Positions 20,227-30,792 are shown, counted from the stretch's first letter. The stretch: DNA of 64,000 nucleotides from an uncultured Verrucomicrobiota bacterium (GCA_903904685.1 CAIVDS010000034.1:1-64000), one strand, 5' to 3'. Translations and numbers: made by a program. Notes: a model not told the origin generated them from the letters alone.

Positions 20227-20931
20227 TTAACGCGAGCCGTAGAGCGCCGTGCCGATGCGGACCTGCGTGCTTCCCGCACGGATCGCGGCCTCGAGGTCGC
20301 CGCTCATACCCATGGAGAGTTCACGAAGAGTCGCGCCCGATTTGGCGGCGAGAGCGTCATGGATCGTTCGGAGGTTTTCAAACGTCCGGGTGGCCAGCAC
20401 ATCGGTCTCGGCGGGTGTTGCACCGAGTGGTGCGATCGTCATAAGGCCATCGATACGGAGATGCGGGCAGGCGAGAGCGGTTTCCAGCAGGCGAAAAGCG
20501 TCTTTCGGATCGGCGCCGAACTTGGCGGGGTCTTGGCCGGCGTTAATCTGCAGGAGAACGCCGAGCGTTTTCTCTAATTCGCCGGCAGCGCGGTCGAGGA
20601 GGGTAAGCAGCTTTGCGCTATCCACGCTTTGCACACGATCAAAGCAGGTTGCGGCGAGTTTTGCTTTGTTTGACTGGAGGTGACCAATGAGCTCCCACTG
20701 GATTGGTATGGTACAGAATGGTTGTTTATCTATGGATTCTTGCACGCGGCTCTCACCAACGGCACGCAGGCCGTAGCGAGCGGCATAATCGACGGCGGCA
20801 GCCGGGTAGGTTTTAGTTACGGCGAGAAGTTCCACCGTGGAAGGATCGCGTCCAGAGTTTTTACAGGCGGTGGCGATTCGGCTTCGAATTGCATGAGCAC
20901 GATCTTGGAAATCTTCGTAAGAAAGAAGCAT
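20227..20931 (-). CDS. yggS: YggS-family PLP homeostasis protein
   Basis: 234 aa; 'ELLAVTKTYPA', 'WELIGHLQSNKAKLAA', 'LSMGMSGDLEAAIRAGSTQVRIGTALYG'. Confidence 0.93.
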   Translation of the reverse strand: MLLSYEDFQDRAHAIRSRIATACKNSGRDPSTVELLAVTKTYPAAAVDYAARYGLRAVGESRVQESIDKQPFCTIPIQWELIGHLQSNKAKLAATCFDRVQSVDSAKLLTLLDRAAGELEKTLGVLLQINAGQDPAKFGADPKDAFRLLETALACPHLRIDGLMTIAPLGATPAETDVLATRTFENLRTIHDALAAKSGATLRELSMGMSGDLEAAIRAGSTQVRIGTALYGSR

Positions 20932-20999
20932 GAGAGCTTAGTTTATGGTTTGCCCAAAGATAAGTTTTATTTATACTGAGAGATAATTAATCACTGCGC

Positions 21000-21953
21000 A
21001 TGCAAATCGAAAACTTCAAAATCTTTGTTGATCTCGTTGAAACTAAGAGTTTCTCAAAGTCGGCAAAAATAAACGCCATCACTCAATCGGCGGTTAGCCA
21101 GCAGGCTCGTGCGATGGAGCGACACTTCAAAACATTGCTGGTGGACCGCAGTCAAAAGCAATTCCAGCTCACGCGTGAGGGCCAGCGGGTTTACGAGGCG
21201 TCTCGGGATCTCCTGCGTATTTATGACGAACTGGCGGGCGAATTGCAGGAGATGAAAAAAATCATCAGCGGCACGATCCGCATATCGACGATCTACTCGA
21301 TCGGACTGCATGAGTTGCCTCCCTACATTAAACAATTTTTGGTCGATTTCCCTTCGGTCAATGTGCGCCTCGAATACCGCCGTTCGAATCTCGTCTATGA
21401 TGACATCTTGCACAACGCGGTTGATTTCGGACTCGTGGCATTTCCCGTAAAAACACGTCAAATCGAGCAGATTCCGTTTCGTAACGATCGACTCGTGCTC
21501 ATCACCAATCCCCATCATCCGCTGGCAAAATTTAGCGCGGAGGGAGTGGAATTGAAGCAGTTGGCCAAGCAAAAATTCATCGGATTTGATCCGGATATTC
21601 CTACGCGGAAGGCGGTCGATCAGATTTTTCGCGAGAACAAACTAGATATCGAACCGGTGATGGAGTTCGACAATATCGAGACGGTGAAGCGCGCGGTGGA
21701 AATAGATCATGGCATCGCTATCGTGCCACAGGCGACGGTAGTGCAGGAACAAAAGCAAGGCTCGCTGGCAGTTTTGTCATTCAAAGATCGCGAGTTTACC
21801 CGCCCGCTGGCCATCCTGCATCGTAAGGGCCGGGTGCTCACTCCTGCGATGAAGAAGTTTGTCGAGATTTTGGGGCGCGATCTGCCAGGGGTTGAATGGG
21901 TGAGTGGCGGGGTAGTTGCTGCTGCGTCCACACTGCCTGTAACTGCGGTATAA
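21000..21953 (+). CDS. LysR-family transcriptional regulator
   Basis: 317 aa; N-term HTH 'FVDLVETKSFSKSAKINAITQSAVSQQARAMERHF', substrate-binding domain; divergent from yggS. Confidence 0.93.
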   Translation: MQIENFKIFVDLVETKSFSKSAKINAITQSAVSQQARAMERHFKTLLVDRSQKQFQLTREGQRVYEASRDLLRIYDELAGELQEMKKIISGTIRISTIYSIGLHELPPYIKQFLVDFPSVNVRLEYRRSNLVYDDILHNAVDFGLVAFPVKTRQIEQIPFRNDRLVLITNPHHPLAKFSAEGVELKQLAKQKFIGFDPDIPTRKAVDQIFRENKLDIEPVMEFDNIETVKRAVEIDHGIAIVPQATVVQEQKQGSLAVLSFKDREFTRPLAILHRKGRVLTPAMKKFVEILGRDLPGVEWVSGGVVAAASTLPVTAV

Positions 21954-22287
21954 CCTCAGCGATCCCGGATTGGAGCATGCTGGGTGCATGACCGACTCTC
22001 GTTCCAGAGTTTTTCTCGGACTGGATTGTGACGACTCGGACTACGCCAACATAATCCTCAAGACCGGCTGCCCGCTAGGCTGACCTGATCAATCTTGATC
22101 CACGACAAAGACACCCGAGCCAAGCCATTCTCGGCGCGTCAACATCATCGCAACTGGAAACATCCAGCCTGCATTTCAAAGTCGAGTCCACCTTTGCGAA
22201 TCGTTATATTTATGAGAACGGCGTCGTTGTAAAGTCGCGCACTGAGGCTTGCGGTCCACGCGAATACTACGCCAAAGTCTTCCCTTC

Positions 22288-23343
22288 ATGCATAAGACGT
22301 CCGACATCAACGTTGTTGAGACCAAGGTCCTGCCCTCGCCCGCCCAGTTGCTGGCCGAGCTCCCCAAGACCGAAACTCAGGCCGATTTCATTACCCGCTC
22401 CCGCGAGGATATTCACCGGCTGATCTTCACCGACGACAAACGCTTCCTGCTCATCATCGGCCCCTGCTCGATCCATGACACGGTCGCCGGTCGCGAGTAT
22501 GCCGAGCGACTCGCCAAACTCGCACGCGAGGTGGCCGACCGCGTCATGATCGTGATGCGTGTCTATTTTGAGAAACCCCGCACCACCGTCGGGTGGAAAG
22601 GTCTCGTGATGGACCCGCATCTGGACGGCTCAAACGACATCGCAACCGGCCTCCGCGTCGGTCGCGCGTTCCTGCGAGATGTGCTCGACCTCGGCCTGCC
22701 CACCTCCACCGAGTTCCTGGATCCCATCACTCCGCAATACGTCGCCGACCTCGTCTGCTGGGGAGCTATCGGCGCCCGCACCACCGAGTCTCAGACGCAC
22801 CGTCAGATGGCGTCCGGTCTCTCTATGCCTATCGGTTTCAAGAATGGCACCGACGGCAACCTCCAGACCGCTGTCAACGCCATCAAGGCCGCCGGCCAGC
22901 CCCAGACTTTTCTCGGCATCAATCTCGAGGGTGCCGCCTCCGCCGTGCGCACCCGCGGCAATCCCAACTGTCACATCGTCCTCCGCGGCGGCGCCAAGGG
23001 CCCCAACTACGCCGCACCGCACATCGCCGAGACTGAACAATTTCTCATCAAGGCCGGCCTGCCCGCCTCGATCCTTGTCGACGCCTCCCACGACAATTCC
23101 TCGAAAAAACCCGAGTTCCAACCCGAGGTCATCCGCGATCTGCTCACCCAGATCGCCGCAGGCAACACCTCCATCATGGGCGCGATGGTCGAGAGCAACC
23201 TCGGCGCCGGCAACCAGGCCTTCCCCCAGCCCAAGGACAAGCTTCGCTACGGCGTCAGCATCACCGACGGCTGCATCGACTGGGCCACCACGGAAAAGCT
23301 CATTCGCGACACCCACGCCGCCCTCGCCCCGCGTTTTGCGTAG
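22288..23343 (+). CDS. 3-deoxy-7-phosphoheptulonate (DAHP) synthase, class I
   Basis: 352 aa from ATG 22288; 'IIGPCSIHD', 'MRVYFEKPRTTVGWKGL', 'VDASHDNSSKKP', 'MVESNL.AGNQ'. Confidence 0.95.
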   Translation: MHKTSDINVVETKVLPSPAQLLAELPKTETQADFITRSREDIHRLIFTDDKRFLLIIGPCSIHDTVAGREYAERLAKLAREVADRVMIVMRVYFEKPRTTVGWKGLVMDPHLDGSNDIATGLRVGRAFLRDVLDLGLPTSTEFLDPITPQYVADLVCWGAIGARTTESQTHRQMASGLSMPIGFKNGTDGNLQTAVNAIKAAGQPQTFLGINLEGAASAVRTRGNPNCHIVLRGGAKGPNYAAPHIAETEQFLIKAGLPASILVDASHDNSSKKPEFQPEVIRDLLTQIAAGNTSIMGAMVESNLGAGNQAFPQPKDKLRYGVSITDGCIDWATTEKLIRDTHAALAPRFA

Positions 23344-23446
23344 ACCCTTTGCTAATCCCTTCCCGTAGCCCGCCTAAATCTGCATACCCAAAACCAATTC
23401 GTGCGTGTCTCGGCCTGATCAAACCTGCTTAACTCAACACCTCCCT

Positions 23447-24433
23447 ATGAAAACTCCCATTCGCGTCGCTGTTACCGGAGCCGCCGGTCAGATTGGCTAC
23501 TCCCTCCTGTTCCGCATCGCCTCGGGCGCGATGTTCGGTCCCGACCAGCCGGTCATCTTCCAGCTCATCGAAGCTCCTTTCGAAAAGGCCATGAAGGCTC
23601 TCGAAGGCGTTTCCATGGAGCTTGATGACTGCGCCTTCCCCCTTCTCAAGGGCATCGTCCAGACCGACGACCCCGCCGTCGGTTTCAAGGACGCCAACTG
23701 GTGCCTGCTCATCGGTGCCAAACCCCGCGGCCCCGGCATGGAACGCGCCGACCTCCTCAAGGACAACGGTAAGATCTTCATCGCCCAAGGCAAAGTCATC
23801 GACGCCGTGGCCGCTGCCGACGCACGCATCGCCGTGGTCGGCAATCCCGCCAACACCAACTGCATGATCGCCGCCAGCCAGGCCAAACGCCTGCCCGCCG
23901 ACCGCTTCACCGCCATGGTGCGCCTCGACCAAAACCGCGCCCAGACCCAGCTCGCCAAGAAGGCCGGCGTGGATCTCACCGCCGTCAAAGACATCTTCAT
24001 CTACGGCAATCACAGCCCGACTATGTTCCCGTCCTTCGCGCACGCCTCCATCAACGGCAAGCCCGCGACCACGGCCCTCACCGACACCGCCTGGCTGCAA
24101 GGCCCGTTCCTCGAGACGGTCGGCAAACGCGGCGCCGCCATCATTGCTGCCCGAGGCCTCTCCTCGGCCGCCTCGGCCGCCAACGCCCTCGTTGATCACG
24201 TTCGCTCGCTCGTCACCCCCGGCGCGATCCACTCGGTCGCCGTGAAAAGCCAGGGCCGCTACGGCTTCGATGCCAACGTCTGGGCCGGCATGCCCGTGCG
24301 CACCACGACTCCAGGCAGCTACGAAGTGATCGAAGGCTACGCGATGGACGACTTCGCCAAGGGTAAGATAGCCGTCACCAACAAGGAACTCGTCGAGGAG
24401 CGCGCCGCCGTCCTCGACATGATCACAGCCTGA
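23447..24433 (+). CDS. mdh: Malate dehydrogenase
   Basis: 329 aa from ATG 23447; '[21 protein letters not shown]', '[12 protein letters not shown]', 'IYGNHSPTM'. Confidence 0.95.
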   Translation: MKTPIRVAVTGAAGQIGYSLLFRIASGAMFGPDQPVIFQLIEAPFEKAMKALEGVSMELDDCAFPLLKGIVQTDDPAVGFKDANWCLLIGAKPRGPGMERADLLKDNGKIFIAQGKVIDAVAAADARIAVVGNPANTNCMIAASQAKRLPADRFTAMVRLDQNRAQTQLAKKAGVDLTAVKDIFIYGNHSPTMFPSFAHASINGKPATTALTDTAWLQGPFLETVGKRGAAIIAARGLSSAASAANALVDHVRSLVTPGAIHSVAVKSQGRYGFDANVWAGMPVRTTTPGSYEVIEGYAMDDFAKGKIAVTNKELVEERAAVLDMITA

Positions 24434-24454
24434 TTTCCCCTTCCTTCCTTGCAA

Positions 24455-24487
24455 AGCGGCGCCGCATCCTCGGCGCCGCTTTTTTTC
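24455..24487 (+). terminator. Rho-independent terminator downstream of mdh
   Basis: agcggcgccg-catcct-cggcgccgct followed by t-tract. Confidence 0.88.
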
Positions 24488-24494
24488 CGCACGC

Positions 24495-25199
24495 TCACAG
24501 TAGTCCGGCCAACACCCGGTCCTGCGTCAGCTTGAACGCCGAGCGCACCGCCGCGAACGCTTCCACTAGTTCCCTCGGCGAACCACTCCGCGCAAACTGC
24601 ATCTCCAACGTCGCGCCATCGCACCGCACCTCCGCCCCGACATCCGCGACCGACAGCACGCAATGACGGTAATCCGACGGATACGTCACCCCCAGCGCCG
24701 CATCCTCGTCGAGCCCTTCCACCGCGTCGATCACCGCCTCGACCCGCACCACCTTCTTCAGCGCAAACGCAATCGCTGAAAACTGCCCGGCGAACAGCGC
24801 ATCAAACTCCGGCGTCTGCGCCACATCTCCGTTGCGCAGACCATGCAACGTCCGCGTCACCGCGTAGCTCGCCGGATCGGTGTCTTCCAGCGCATAGGCG
24901 ATCTCCAGCGTAAAATCCTTCGCCGTCAGCACCGCCGCCGGACTCGTGACATCAAGCGAGATCGCCGTGCGCTTGTAGTTCATCCCTGTCCGCGCCCGCT
25001 GGAAAAACCCCTCTGCCTCCGCCTGCAACTCGACCGCGCACAATTGCGCCAGAAACCGCGATGTCGCCGCATTCACCGCATCCGGCACCGTGTGATGCGC
25101 CTTCTTGAAACCTGCGAGCGTCTTCACCGCGCCGCTGCTGCGGCCCACCAAGCTCACCTGGGAGATAAACGTGCGCGGGTCGTCCGCCGATTTCGCCAT
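24495..25199 (-). CDS. Conserved hypothetical protein
   Basis: 234-aa ORF with ordinary codon texture, convergent with mdh; family not recognised. Confidence 0.6.
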   Translation of the reverse strand: MAKSADDPRTFISQVSLVGRSSGAVKTLAGFKKAHHTVPDAVNAATSRFLAQLCAVELQAEAEGFFQRARTGMNYKRTAISLDVTSPAAVLTAKDFTLEIAYALEDTDPASYAVTRTLHGLRNGDVAQTPEFDALFAGQFSAIAFALKKVVRVEAVIDAVEGLDEDAALGVTYPSDYRHCVLSVADVGAEVRCDGATLEMQFARSGSPRELVEAFAAVRSAFKLTQDRVLAGLL

Positions 25200-25233
25200 G
25201 TTGAAAATAGCCCAACAGATTTGAGATCAATGT

Positions 25234-25316
25234 GGAAACCAGGAAATCATAAATCGGCCATAAACCCACCGATACATAGTAGGCACGATCATTTGTTTTT
25301 CCGTTTCCTGTTTTCC
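25234..25316. repeat. Imperfect inverted repeat ggaaaccaggaaa ... tttcctgttttcc
   Basis: Arms 25234-25246 and 25304-25316 match at 12/13 positions, intergenic. Confidence 0.55.
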
Positions 25317-25341
25317 AACTTTCCACATAAATTCAGGCCGT

Positions 25342-25752
25342 ATGCCATCCACATCCGTTATCCCCGTCGTTTGCGCCCTTATCGAAGATCGAAATGGACG
25401 GCTCCTCATGGCCCAACGTCCGCCGCACAAACACCTCGGCCTAAAGTGGGAATTTCCGGGCGGCAAAATAGAACCCGGCGAAACGCCGGAGACGGCCCTT
25501 CATCGCGAACTGAACGAGGAACTCGGTTGCGCCGTCGAAATCCTCCGCGCGCTTCCGCGCTGCATTCACGCCTACGAAAAAGTCACCATCGAGATGATCC
25601 CCTTTCTCGCACGTCTTGCCGACGACTCACCGGAACCGTACCCCCACGAACACGTCGTCCTTCAATGGGTTGCCTCGGCGGACCTCCACGCGCTCGACCT
25701 GCCCGCTGCCGACGGCCCGATCATCAGCGCCTACCAAGCCCTGAGAGCATAA
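25342..25752 (+). CDS. MutT/Nudix (deoxy)nucleoside triphosphate pyrophosphohydrolase
   Basis: 136 aa; Nudix box 'GGKIEPGETPETALHRELNEELG'. Confidence 0.93.
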   Translation: MPSTSVIPVVCALIEDRNGRLLMAQRPPHKHLGLKWEFPGGKIEPGETPETALHRELNEELGCAVEILRALPRCIHAYEKVTIEMIPFLARLADDSPEPYPHEHVVLQWVASADLHALDLPAADGPIISAYQALRA

Positions 25753-25807
25753 GACACAAAACCCTACGCCCTTTAAAGGGGCGTAGGGTCAATGTTGTTC
25801 TTTTGAG

Positions 25808-26160
25808 TGGTGGAGGTGCCGGGATTTGAACCCGGGTCCCCTTGACCTTCGCACACCGCGTCTACCCTTATGTGTTGGTATTTATCTCGCCGACGTAACG
25901 CGACCAACCGCGCTTAGACGCCAACCAATCCCCGGGTTGAAGATACGACGTATGGCCCGCGGATGGCTCCATGCGTTATTCCTGCTGTCGTCGTCCACGT
26001 TGGTTAGCAGGAGTCACCAGGCGGACGTCACTGCATTAAGCAGCGAGGGGCATTTCTTCAGTGTTGCCGTTTGTTTGTTTTGAAAGAGTTTTAACGAGAG
26101 ACTTTCACTCTCGAAGGGCAGCGGCGCACTCCAACCAAGGGTCGAATCCAGAACACCCCC
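25808..26160 (-). ncRNA. ssrA: tmRNA (transfer-messenger RNA)
   Basis: Reverse complement starts GGGGGTGTTCTGGATTCGACC and ends GACCCGGGTTCAAATCCCGGCACCTCCACCA; acceptor ends pair; in-frame tag ORF GGC AAC ACT GAA GAA ATG CCC CTC GCT GCT TAA (26068-26036). Confidence 0.95.
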
Positions 26161-26337
26161 AAAAAGGGTCTAATGAAACGACTGGCGTGCAGCCAGTCAA
26201 AGAACACGAGGAGTAAGCTACCCGATACGCCCAGAGACGCAAGGGTGTTTCGTCTTCATGGTTAACAGACACCATAATCCACCTCGACTGAGGCTTGGCC
26301 TGCTGTTTCTAACGTAAGTTCCTACATCCATACCCCG

Positions 26338-27831
26338 ATGACAAAAAACCTCTTTAGGACCGCCGACGGCCGAAGCCATGTCGTGACGTTCGCTCTCGTC
26401 AGCTCTCTGTTCCTCCTCTGGGGCTTCTGCAACGGCATGATCGATGTGATGGACAAGCATTTTCAGGAAGCATTGCACCTGAGTCTGTCCCAATCCGCCT
26501 GGGTGCAGTTCGCCCACTACCTCGGCTACTTCCTCATGGCCCTGCCCGCCGGCTGGCTCGCGAGCAAGCTCGGTTACAAAGGCGGCATCATCTTCGGCCT
26601 GCTCATGGTCGCGATTGGCGGCTTCTGGTTCATCCCCGCCACGCACATCGCCTCCTTCTGGGCCTTCCTCCTCGGCGTCTGCTTCATCGCCTCCGGCCTC
26701 ACCTTCCTCGAAACCATCGCCAACCCCTACACAACCGTGCTGGGTCCGCAGGAATACGGCGCCACCCGCATCAACCTCGCCCAGTCCTGCAATGGCATCG
26801 GCTGGATCTTCGGTCCCATCGCTGGCGCCCAGTTCTTCTACTCCACAAACGCCGCCGGCCAGAGCACCGGCGCCCAGACCCTCTGGATTCCCTACGCCGC
26901 CGTCGGCGTCGTGGTCGTCATCCTCGCCGTGGTATTCTATCGCGCCGAAATCCCCGACATCAAGATGGAGGACGATTACCACCTCGACGATGAGAAGCCA
27001 GCCGCCCTGTCCGCGACCGACCCCGTCCCGCAGCGCGGTCTCGCCCTGCTCCTCATCTGGGTCAACATCGTCGTGCTGTCCGCCGCCATCGGCATGATCG
27101 CCTCGGCTCTCTCCACACTGTTTGTCGCTCCCGGCGCCAGCCCCGAGGCCAACACGCTCAAGACCTTCGTCGTCGCGACCCTTGCCCTGTCCGCCCTCGG
27201 CACGCTGGTTCTCCTCGCGAAGCAAAAAGCCCTCACCAACCGCAGCATCTGGAGCCACCCGCATTTCTCCTCCGCCACGCTCACGCAGTTCTTTTACGTC
27301 GCCGCCCAGTCCGGCATCTTTGGTTTCTTCATCAACTACATGACGAGCCAGGCCCCCGTCGCCATCACCAACAAGGCCGCGTCCACCCTGGCTTCCGTCG
27401 GTTTCCTCTGCTTCCTCGCCGGCCGCTTCTCCGGCGCCGCCCTGCTCAAAAAATTCTCCGCCCACAATATCCTCGGCCTCTACGGCGCGTTCAACGTGCT
27501 CATCTGCCTCACGATCTTCCTCAAGCTCGGCTGGATCTCCGTTGTCGGCGTTTTCCTGAGCTATTTCCTCATGTCGATCATGTTCCCGACGATCTTCGCC
27601 CTCGGCATCTTCGGCCTCGGCGCCCGCGCCAAAAAAGCCTCGTCGTTCATCGTCATGGCCATCATGGGCGGCGCCATTATGCCGAAATACATGGGCCATC
27701 TCGCCGACGTCCACGGCATCTCCTTCAGCTTCATCGTGCCGCTGGTCTGCTTCGCCGTGGTCGCCGCCTACGGCTTCGGCTGGTCCCGCCTGAGCCAGTC
27801 CGACGGCGTCATCGGCCTCGCCGGCCACTAA
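26338..27831 (+). CDS. FHS-family sugar:proton symporter (fucose/glucose/galactose permease-like)
   Basis: 497 aa, 12-TM texture; 'FCNGMIDVMDKHFQEALHLSLSQSAWVQFAHYLGYFLMALPAG', 'FLETIANPYTTVLG'. Confidence 0.93.
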   Translation: MTKNLFRTADGRSHVVTFALVSSLFLLWGFCNGMIDVMDKHFQEALHLSLSQSAWVQFAHYLGYFLMALPAGWLASKLGYKGGIIFGLLMVAIGGFWFIPATHIASFWAFLLGVCFIASGLTFLETIANPYTTVLGPQEYGATRINLAQSCNGIGWIFGPIAGAQFFYSTNAAGQSTGAQTLWIPYAAVGVVVVILAVVFYRAEIPDIKMEDDYHLDDEKPAALSATDPVPQRGLALLLIWVNIVVLSAAIGMIASALSTLFVAPGASPEANTLKTFVVATLALSALGTLVLLAKQKALTNRSIWSHPHFSSATLTQFFYVAAQSGIFGFFINYMTSQAPVAITNKAASTLASVGFLCFLAGRFSGAALLKKFSAHNILGLYGAFNVLICLTIFLKLGWISVVGVFLSYFLMSIMFPTIFALGIFGLGARAKKASSFIVMAIMGGAIMPKYMGHLADVHGISFSFIVPLVCFAVVAAYGFGWSRLSQSDGVIGLAGH

Positions 27832-27860
27832 GCAGCCTCCCGCGAACGCTTCGCTTCCCC

Positions 27861-27892
27861 AAAGCCCGACCCTCACCGGTCGGGCTTTTTTT
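27861..27892 (+). terminator. Rho-independent terminator downstream of sugar transporter
   Basis: agcccgaccctcaccggtcgggcttttttt. Confidence 0.88.
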
Positions 27893-27962
27893 GCGCTCGA
27901 AGATTCCCGCGTGTTTCCCCTTGCCCACTGCGTCCCGCACGTTGCACTCAACCATTCTTTTC

Positions 27963-30284
27963 ATGGCTGAACCCACCGCCCTCCCAAACCCCGACCACGT
28001 CCTCCTCATCACCAAAGAGCTCGGTCTCAAAGTCCACCAGGTCGCCGCGACCGCTCAATTGCTCAAGGAAGGCGCCACCGTGCCCTTCATCGCCCGCTAC
28101 CGCAAAGAGGTTACCGGCGAACTCGACGAGGTCCAGATCACCTCCATCCGAGATCGCCTCGAACAACTCGCCCAGCTCGACGAACGCCGCGCCTCCATCC
28201 TCGCCTCGCTGAAAGAGCGCAACCTCCTCACCGACGCCCTCGCCACCCAGATCGCCAACGCCGAGACCCTCACGCGCCTCGAGGACATCTACCTCCCCTT
28301 CCGCCCGAAAAAGCGCACCCGCGCCACCAGCGCCCGCGAAAAAGGCCTCGAACCCCTCGCCGAACTTCTCTGGCTCCAGGACCCCGCCACCGACGTCCCC
28401 GCCGCCGCCCAAGCCTACGTCGGCCGCGAGTTCACCGCCGACGACGGCAAGAACGTCGTCTCAAAAATCCTCACCGACGACGAAGCCCTCGCCGGCGCCC
28501 GCGACATCATCGCCGAACGCATCAACGACGACGCCACCACCCGCGAAAAACTTCGCGTCCTCTACAAATCCTCCGCCATCATTTCGTCGAAGGTCATCTC
28601 CGGCAAGGAAGCCGAGGCCGCCAAATTCAAAGACTACTTCGAGTGGTCCGAGCCGCTCTCCAAGTGTCCTTCGCACCGCCTCCTCGCCATGCGCCGCGGC
28701 GAAAAAGAGTTGTTCCTCATGATGCGCATCACCGTCGACGAGACCCTCGCGCTCGCCGAACTTGAACGTCTCATCGTCAAAGGCACCCACCCCGCCGCCG
28801 CCCAGGTCCGTCTCGCCGCGCAGGACAGCCTCAAGCGCCTCCTCGCCCCCGCGATGGAAACCGAGTTCCGCCTCGACTCCAAAAAACAGGCCGACGTCGC
28901 CGCCATCAAGGTCTTCACCGAAAACGTCCGCGAGCTCCTCCTCGCCGCGCCCCTCGGTCAGAAAGCCGTCATGGCCATCGATCCTGGTTTCCGCACCGGC
29001 TGCAAAACCGTCCTCCTCGATCGCCAAGGAAAACTCCTCCACAACGACGTCATCTACCCCGACCGTCACGAAGCCGAGGCCGCCGAAAAAATCAAAGGCT
29101 TCATCGACTTCTTTAAGATCGAGGCCATCGCCATCGGCAACGGCACCGGCGGACGCGAAACCGAAACCTTCGTCCGCGCCCTCAAGCTCCCCGCCTCCAT
29201 CCAGATCGTGATGGTCAACGAATCCGGCGCCTCCATCTACTCCGCCAGCGAAGTCGCCCGCGAAGAATTTCCCGACCAGGACCTCACCGTGCGCGGTGCC
29301 GTTTCCATCGGCCGCCGCCTCATGGACCCGCTCGCCGAACTCGTGAAGCTCGACCCCAAGTCCATCGGCGTCGGTCAATACCAGCACGACGTCGAGCAAA
29401 ACGCCCTCAAACGCTCCCTCGACGACACCGTCGTCTCCTGCGTGAACGGCGTCGGCGTCGAACTCAACACCGCCTCGAAACAACTCCTCGCCCAGGTCTC
29501 CGGCCTCAACGCCCGCTGCGCCGCCGCCATCGTCGCCCGCCGCAACGAAAAAGGCGCCTTCAAGACCCGCGCCGAGCTCCTCGACGTCACCGGCCTCGGC
29601 CCCAAGGCCTACGAACAGGCCGCCGGCTTCCTCCGCATCCAAGGCGCCGCCCATCCCCTCGACGCCTCCGCCGTCCACCCCGAGCGTTACGCCCTCGTCG
29701 AAAAAATGGCCGCCGACCTCGGCTGCACCGTGGCCGACCTCCTGCGCGACGAAAAACTCCGCAAGAAGATCAATCTCCAGGCCTACGTCACCGACACCGT
29801 CGGCCTGCCCACGTTGACCGACATCATGGCCGAGCTCGCCAAGCCCGGCCGCGACCCCCGCGAAAAATTCGAAGCCTTCAGCTTTCAGGACGGCGTCAAT
29901 AAACCCGAAGACCTGAAGCCCGGCATGAAGCTCCCCGGCATCGTGACCAACGTCACCGCCTTCGGCGCCTTCGTTGACATCGGCGTCCACCAAGACGGCC
30001 TCGTGCACGTCAGCCAGCTCGCCGACAGCTTCGTCAAAGATCCTGCGGCCATTGTGAAACCCGGTCAGAAAGTCAGCGTCACCGTGACCGAAATCGACCT
30101 CGCCCGTGGTCGCATCGCCCTGTCGATGCGAAGCGCCCCGCAGCTCGGATCCAAGACCGGCACTGCCGCCCCGCGCACAAGCCCCGGCCAAAGCCGGCCG
30201 GCACCGGCCGCCGCACTCGCGCCGCGGCCCCAGCAGTCGCTCGGCGGCGATTGGTTCAACGCCGCCCTCAACAAAAAGCGCTGA
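27963..30284 (+). CDS. tex: Tex-family RNA-binding transcription accessory protein with S1 domain
   Basis: 774 aa from ATG 27963; 'VPFIARYRKEVTGELDEVQI', 'MAIDPGFRTGCK', 'IGNGTGGRETE', C-terminal S1 'LPGIVTNVTAFGAFVDIGVHQDGLVHVSQL'. Confidence 0.95.
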   Translation: MAEPTALPNPDHVLLITKELGLKVHQVAATAQLLKEGATVPFIARYRKEVTGELDEVQITSIRDRLEQLAQLDERRASILASLKERNLLTDALATQIANAETLTRLEDIYLPFRPKKRTRATSAREKGLEPLAELLWLQDPATDVPAAAQAYVGREFTADDGKNVVSKILTDDEALAGARDIIAERINDDATTREKLRVLYKSSAIISSKVISGKEAEAAKFKDYFEWSEPLSKCPSHRLLAMRRGEKELFLMMRITVDETLALAELERLIVKGTHPAAAQVRLAAQDSLKRLLAPAMETEFRLDSKKQADVAAIKVFTENVRELLLAAPLGQKAVMAIDPGFRTGCKTVLLDRQGKLLHNDVIYPDRHEAEAAEKIKGFIDFFKIEAIAIGNGTGGRETETFVRALKLPASIQIVMVNESGASIYSASEVAREEFPDQDLTVRGAVSIGRRLMDPLAELVKLDPKSIGVGQYQHDVEQNALKRSLDDTVVSCVNGVGVELNTASKQLLAQVSGLNARCAAAIVARRNEKGAFKTRAELLDVTGLGPKAYEQAAGFLRIQGAAHPLDASAVHPERYALVEKMAADLGCTVADLLRDEKLRKKINLQAYVTDTVGLPTLTDIMAELAKPGRDPREKFEAFSFQDGVNKPEDLKPGMKLPGIVTNVTAFGAFVDIGVHQDGLVHVSQLADSFVKDPAAIVKPGQKVSVTVTEIDLARGRIALSMRSAPQLGSKTGTAAPRTSPGQSRPAPAAALAPRPQQSLGGDWFNAALNKKR

Positions 30285-30370
30285 CGCTCGTCCTCTCGCA
30301 TAAAAAAGCGTTAATTTTACCATCATTTTAGACGCAACAAATCCGAGCGGATGTGCTCTACTATTAGCGT

Positions 30371-30754
30371 ATGCCTCATATCACCCCTGAAGTTATCGGC
30401 GCGAAGCTCATTCTTCGCGGTATTCACCTCAACCTCACCGACGCCATGAAGGTCGCGATCCATGACAAGACCGCCCGCCTTCTCCGTCACGAACCGCGCA
30501 TCGATCGCATCCGTATCGATGTCGAACTCGACAAAACCAAGCACGCCATCACGCATTTTGTCGCAAAAGGGCACATCGAGATCGGCGGCCCCGACCTCAT
30601 CGCTTCGGTCGATAGCGACGACGCCTACAAGTCGGTGGATCTACTCATGGACAAACTCGACGGACTCCTCCGCAAGCGTCACAGCGAACACAAGGAAAAG
30701 CGTCATCATCCACACGCCGTCGAACTTGATACGTCCCTGCCGAAGGTCATTTGA
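30371..30754 (+). CDS. hpf: Ribosome hibernation-promoting factor (short HPF/YfiA type)
   Basis: 127 aa; 'GIHLNLTDAMKVAIHDKTARLLRHEPRIDRIRIDVELDK', 'DAYKSVDLLMDKLDGLLRK'. Confidence 0.88.
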   Translation: MPHITPEVIGAKLILRGIHLNLTDAMKVAIHDKTARLLRHEPRIDRIRIDVELDKTKHAITHFVAKGHIEIGGPDLIASVDSDDAYKSVDLLMDKLDGLLRKRHSEHKEKRHHPHAVELDTSLPKVI

Positions 30755-30792
30755 TTTCAAAAAGCCGAACAACCGGTGTCCCGTTCAATCTC

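Noticed and set aside
21989-22084. 31-codon ORF upstream of DAHP synthase as a leader peptide
   Set aside because: Not enriched in aromatic codons and no attenuator hairpin seen
25826-26083. 85-aa plus-strand ORF
   Set aside because: Falls entirely inside the tmRNA gene on the opposite strand
26218-27951. 577-aa minus-strand ORF
   Set aside because: Antisense shadow of the FHS sugar transporter; low-complexity composition
28461-30326. 621-aa minus-strand ORF
   Set aside because: Lies antisense to tex; Gly/Glu/Asp/Val-rich composition is the expected shadow of a high-GC coding strand
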